Source of the DNA: Gemmobacter nectariphilus
Lineage (GTDB): Bacteria > Pseudomonadota > Alphaproteobacteria > Rhodobacterales > Rhodobacteraceae
Direction of reading: 5' to 3'
DNA: 64,000 nucleotides
Assembly: GCA_020721445.1 (NCBI GenBank)
Contig: DYMU01000006.1
Coordinates: 62,001 to 126,000, forward strand
The translations under genes and the position numbers were made by a program. How positions within the stretch are numbered: position 1 is the first letter of the stretch; each line of letters begins with the position of its first letter. Under the pieces are notes generated by a model. It was not told the DNA's origin, searched no databases, and worked only from the letters and a program-made list of their open reading frames with translations. This document shows positions 61,614-64,000 of the stretch, piece after piece.

Positions 61614-63281
61614 TTACACGACAATGGTTTTCGGACGACGCCAGTTCAGCCAGACCTCAACCAGCACCCGCGTCACATAAAGCGCGGTGAAGACCGAGGT
61701 GATGATGCCCAGACCCAAGGTGATGGCAAAACCGCGCACCGGGCCAGAGCCAACCAGAAACAGCACGGCGGCGGTGATAAAGGTGGTGATATTGGCGTCG
61801 ATGATCGCCGACAGCGCCTTTTCATAGCCCAGTTCCACAGCACGGCCCGGCGATTTGGCGTGGCGCAACTCCTCGCGGATCCGTTCAAACACCAGCACGT
61901 TTGCATCTACCGCCATGCCGATGGTCAGCACGATGCCCGCGATCCCCGGCAGCGTCAGCGTGCCGCCGATGGTCGAGAGCAGACCAAACAGCAGCGCCAC
62001 GTTGATGCCAAGGGCGATGGTGGCAAAGGTGCCGAACAACCCGTAGCTGGCGATCATGAACACCACGACCGCCCCCATGGCGATCAGCGCCGCGGTTTTG
62101 CCCGCGTCAATGCTGTCTTGCCCCAGTTCCGGGCCGATGGTGCGTTCTTCCAAAAACACCATCTCGGCCGGAAGCGCCCCTGCCCGCAGCAGCACCGCCA
62201 GATTGGTGCTTTCCTCAACGGTGAACGAGCCCGTGATGATCCCCGACCCGCCCGGAATATGGCTTTGGATCACCGGGGCCGAGATCACCTCTTGGTCCAG
62301 CACGATGGCAAAGGGCGCGCCGATATTGGCGGCGGTATAATCGCCAAACTTGCGCGCGCCCGAAGGGTTGAAGCGGAAGTTAACCGCCGGTCGGCCGTTC
62401 TGGTCAAAGGCGGGTTGGGCATCGACCAGTTCCTCGCCGGTCACCACCGCGGTTTCCTCGACGATGTAATAACTGCCCTCTTCGTCCATCGAGGGCAGCA
62501 GCACATTGCGTGCCCCCGCACTGGCCCCGGCATCGGTGGTGCGGCCCACCACCGGGTTGAAGGTCAGCTTGGCGGTGGTGCCGATCAGCGCCTTCAACTC
62601 GGCCGCCGAACCGATGCCGGGCACCTGGATCAGCACGCGGTCGGCACCCTGACGCTGGATCGTGGGTTCGCGGGTGCCCACCTCATCGACCCGGCGGCGA
62701 ATGATTTCAAGGCTTTGCTGCAAGGTCCGGTCATCTGTGGCGGCGCGTTCGGCCTGCGACAACTGGATCACGATGTCCAGCCGTTCGGCGGTCACGTCAA
62801 TGTCGTTCTGGCCCACCCCGGTCAGGCTGACCACCGGCGTGGCAAGGGCGCGCACCGCCTCCTGCGCCACGGCCATGCCTTCGGGGTTGGAAATCGCCAC
62901 CCGCAGCGTGCCATCCGGGCTGGGCTGGCGGCGCACATTGCCGACCGCATCGCGCTTGTCGCGCAGCGCATCGCGCACCTCGGGCCACAGCGCATCCATC
63001 CGCGCCTTGTAGACATCCTCGACCTTGACCTCGGCCAGCAGATGCGCACCGCCGCGCAGATCAAGCCCCAGGTTCACCAGCGCCGATGGCATCCAGTCGG
63101 GCCACAGCCCGCGTTGCGCCGCCTGGTCGACAGTTGCGGTGCCACCCGCCGCTTCAATCGCGGCGACGGCGTCATTGTGGCGCTCTACCGCCGTGTAGTT
63201 CAGGTTCGGAACAGCCGCGACGATCCCCCAGGCGCATATCGCCAGAATGATCACACGCTTCCACAGCGGCATCGAGTTCAT
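61614..63281 (-). CDS. secD: protein translocase subunit SecD
   Basis: A 555-aa inner-membrane protein with helix 1 (residues ~8-28), a large periplasmic P1 domain (~40-370) and five helices thereafter. Landmarks are LGLDLRGGAHLL, RRVDEVGTREPTIQRQG and GMAVDANVLVFERIREE in helix 4-5. Protons are carried through residues in that last segment. Gene order yajC-secD-secF is canonical. Confidence 0.97.
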   Translation of the reverse strand: MNSMPLWKRVIILAICAWGIVAAVPNLNYTAVERHNDAVAAIEAAGGTATVDQAAQRGLWPDWMPSALVNLGLDLRGGAHLLAEVKVEDVYKARMDALWPEVRDALRDKRDAVGNVRRQPSPDGTLRVAISNPEGMAVAQEAVRALATPVVSLTGVGQNDIDVTAERLDIVIQLSQAERAATDDRTLQQSLEIIRRRVDEVGTREPTIQRQGADRVLIQVPGIGSAAELKALIGTTAKLTFNPVVGRTTDAGASAGARNVLLPSMDEEGSYYIVEETAVVTGEELVDAQPAFDQNGRPAVNFRFNPSGARKFGDYTAANIGAPFAIVLDQEVISAPVIQSHIPGGSGIITGSFTVEESTNLAVLLRAGALPAEMVFLEERTIGPELGQDSIDAGKTAALIAMGAVVVFMIASYGLFGTFATIALGINVALLFGLLSTIGGTLTLPGIAGIVLTIGMAVDANVLVFERIREELRHAKSPGRAVELGYEKALSAIIDANITTFITAAVLFLVGSGPVRGFAITLGLGIITSVFTALYVTRVLVEVWLNWRRPKTIVV

Positions 63282-63295
63282 CGCGAAGGTTCCCT

Positions 63296-63622
63296 TCAGG
63301 CGGCGGCAGGTTCGGTCTTGTTCATCACCTGAACAATCGTCGCCTTGACGACCTTGACCTTCACGTTGTCGGCGATTTCCACCACAACGGTGCCATCTTC
63401 ATTGACATGGGTCACCTTGCCCACGATCCCGCCTTGGGTCAGCACCTGATCGCCACGGCGCAAAGCCTCGACCATGGCCTTGTGTTCCTTCAGTTTTTTC
63501 TGCTGCGGGCGGATCAGCAGAAAATACATGATCCCGAAAATCAGGATCAGCGGCACAAAACTGGTGAACATCTCGGCACCGCCACCTGTGGCGGCCTGGG
63601 CATAGGCGGGGGTTGCGAACAT
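63296..63622 (-). CDS. yajC: preprotein translocase subunit YajC
   Basis: YajC is a small SecDF partner. The 108-aa protein has a helix at residues ~17-37 ([22 protein letters not shown] in outline) and the conserved [14 protein letters not shown] loop. Three ATGs are clustered at 63634-63622; 63622 is preferred as it has GAGG at 6-nt spacing and gives [10 protein letters not shown]. It is 14 bp upstream of secD. Up to serS (start 63859) lies 236 bp of divergent promoter region with no clear motif seen. Confidence 0.94.
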   Translation of the reverse strand: MFATPAYAQAATGGGAEMFTSFVPLILIFGIMYFLLIRPQQKKLKEHKAMVEALRRGDQVLTQGGIVGKVTHVNEDGTVVVEIADNVKVKVVKATIVQVMNKTEPAAA

Positions 63623-63858
63623 CGGCATCCTCATCACTGTCGGGCGGGAGCGATCCCGCGTGTCATCGGCGCGCACCCTATAGACGGGGCTGCGCGGGCG
63701 CAAGCGGGGCACCCGTGGCCCCTGCTGGCCGATATATGCGGGTCGGGCGCGGAATGGTAGGGGCCACCCTCGCGTTTTCGACGCGGCGTTTCCCGCCCCA
63801 CTTTCGCCGCCTGTTCAAATCGGGCATAAGCCGGGGCAACACCACCAAGAGGCCCGCC

Positions 63859-64000
63859 ATGCACGATATCAAAGCCATCCGCGAAAACCCCGCCGCCTTT
63901 GACGCAGGCCTGTCGCGCCGGGGGGTGCGACCGATGTCGCTGGAGATCCTGGCTCTGGATGCCGACCGCCGGTCGAAGATTGCCGCGGCCGAGGCGGCGC
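63859..64000 (+). CDS. serS: seryl-tRNA synthetase, 3' part beyond window
   Basis: Only the first 47 codons are present: [20 protein letters not shown], then the start of the N-terminal coiled-coil arm ([15 protein letters not shown]). That opening is typical of SerRS, which charges tRNA-Ser. AGAGG precedes ATG 63859. The pairing opposite yajC is common in this family of bacteria. Confidence 0.88.
   Translation, partial: MHDIKAIRENPAAFDAGLSRRGVRPMSLEILALDADRRSKIAAAEAA

Noticed and set aside
61317-63332. A 671-codon open frame opposite secD
   Set aside because: Composition typical of an antisense shadow (His/Gln/Arg-rich); secD is fully supported on the other strand.
1-64000. tRNA, rRNA, tmRNA or RNase P genes
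   Set aside because: No stretch with the GGTTCGAATCC-type T-arm in a cloverleaf context, nor other stable-RNA landmarks, was seen in intergenic DNA on either strand.

Overview
This 64 kb window is chromosomal DNA of a high-GC alphaproteobacterium, most likely a member of the Rhodobacteraceae (Rhodobacter/Gemmobacter-like). The evidence is the gene order pyrH-frr-uppS-cdsA-dxr-rseP-bamA-skp-fabZ-lpxA-lpxI-lpxB, LpxI in place of LpxH, an in-frame prfB, a direct-repeat alphaproteobacterial LexA box (GTTC-N7-GTTC) at uvrA, a LysR/methylmalonate-semialdehyde dehydrogenase pair, a bactofilin/M23 pair and a 713-codon-scale fused oligopeptide ABC ATPase. No tRNA, rRNA, CRISPR array, prophage or insertion sequence was seen. 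No gap between genes exceeds 300 bases.

Layout. 1-4.6 kb: glycogen genes glgP and glgB (glgB runs off the left edge), with a perfect 16-bp LacI-type palindrome at the glgP promoter. 4.8-7.3 kb: a Tat-exported type II sulfide:quinone oxidoreductase-like flavoprotein, a small membrane partner and a divergent NsrR-like Rrf2 regulator. The region between them carries an exact FNR box and an operator-like motif. 7.3-16 kb: DUF808 membrane protein, a 47-aa membrane peptide, gap, a CPA1 antiporter with a cyclic-nucleotide-binding tail, coaD, a CBS protein, and LysR/mmsA. 16-22 kb: a Crp-family regulator, a YgaP-type DUF2892 peptide, uvrA, a stand-alone rhodanese and lpdA. 22-32 kb: DUF924, an MFS transporter, queA, a large AsmA-like protein, bcp, DUF455, an M23 peptidase and bactofilin. 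32-39 kb: prfB, PBP1A, an amidase, an aminotransferase and a DsbA-like protein. 39.6-51.8 kb: the lipid A/outer-membrane biogenesis cluster, all on the minus strand. 52-60 kb: miaA, an AraC regulator and an oligopeptide-type ABC transporter operon. 60-64 kb: a Mth938-like protein, secF, secD and yajC, with the start of serS at the right edge.

How the parts fit. Most genes are conserved housekeeping for envelope assembly, translation and central metabolism. The less ordinary content is regulatory and intergenic. A 24-bp element upstream of the SQR-like gene recurs inside the promoter of the rhodanese gene 13.5 kb away, which suggests one reactive-sulfur regulon that may also include the DUF2892 peptide. 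Two dispersed repeat families occupy intergenic spaces: a long GC-rich inverted-repeat element (two copies) and a roughly 30-bp G-run/TATTT/AAGAGGAAA element (five copies). One copy of the short element supplies the apparent ribosome binding site of miaA. Two membrane peptides of 45 and 47 aa are easily missed by gene callers. I found no convincing wholly new multi-gene system; the sulfur regulon and its Tat-exported SQR are the best candidates for follow-up.
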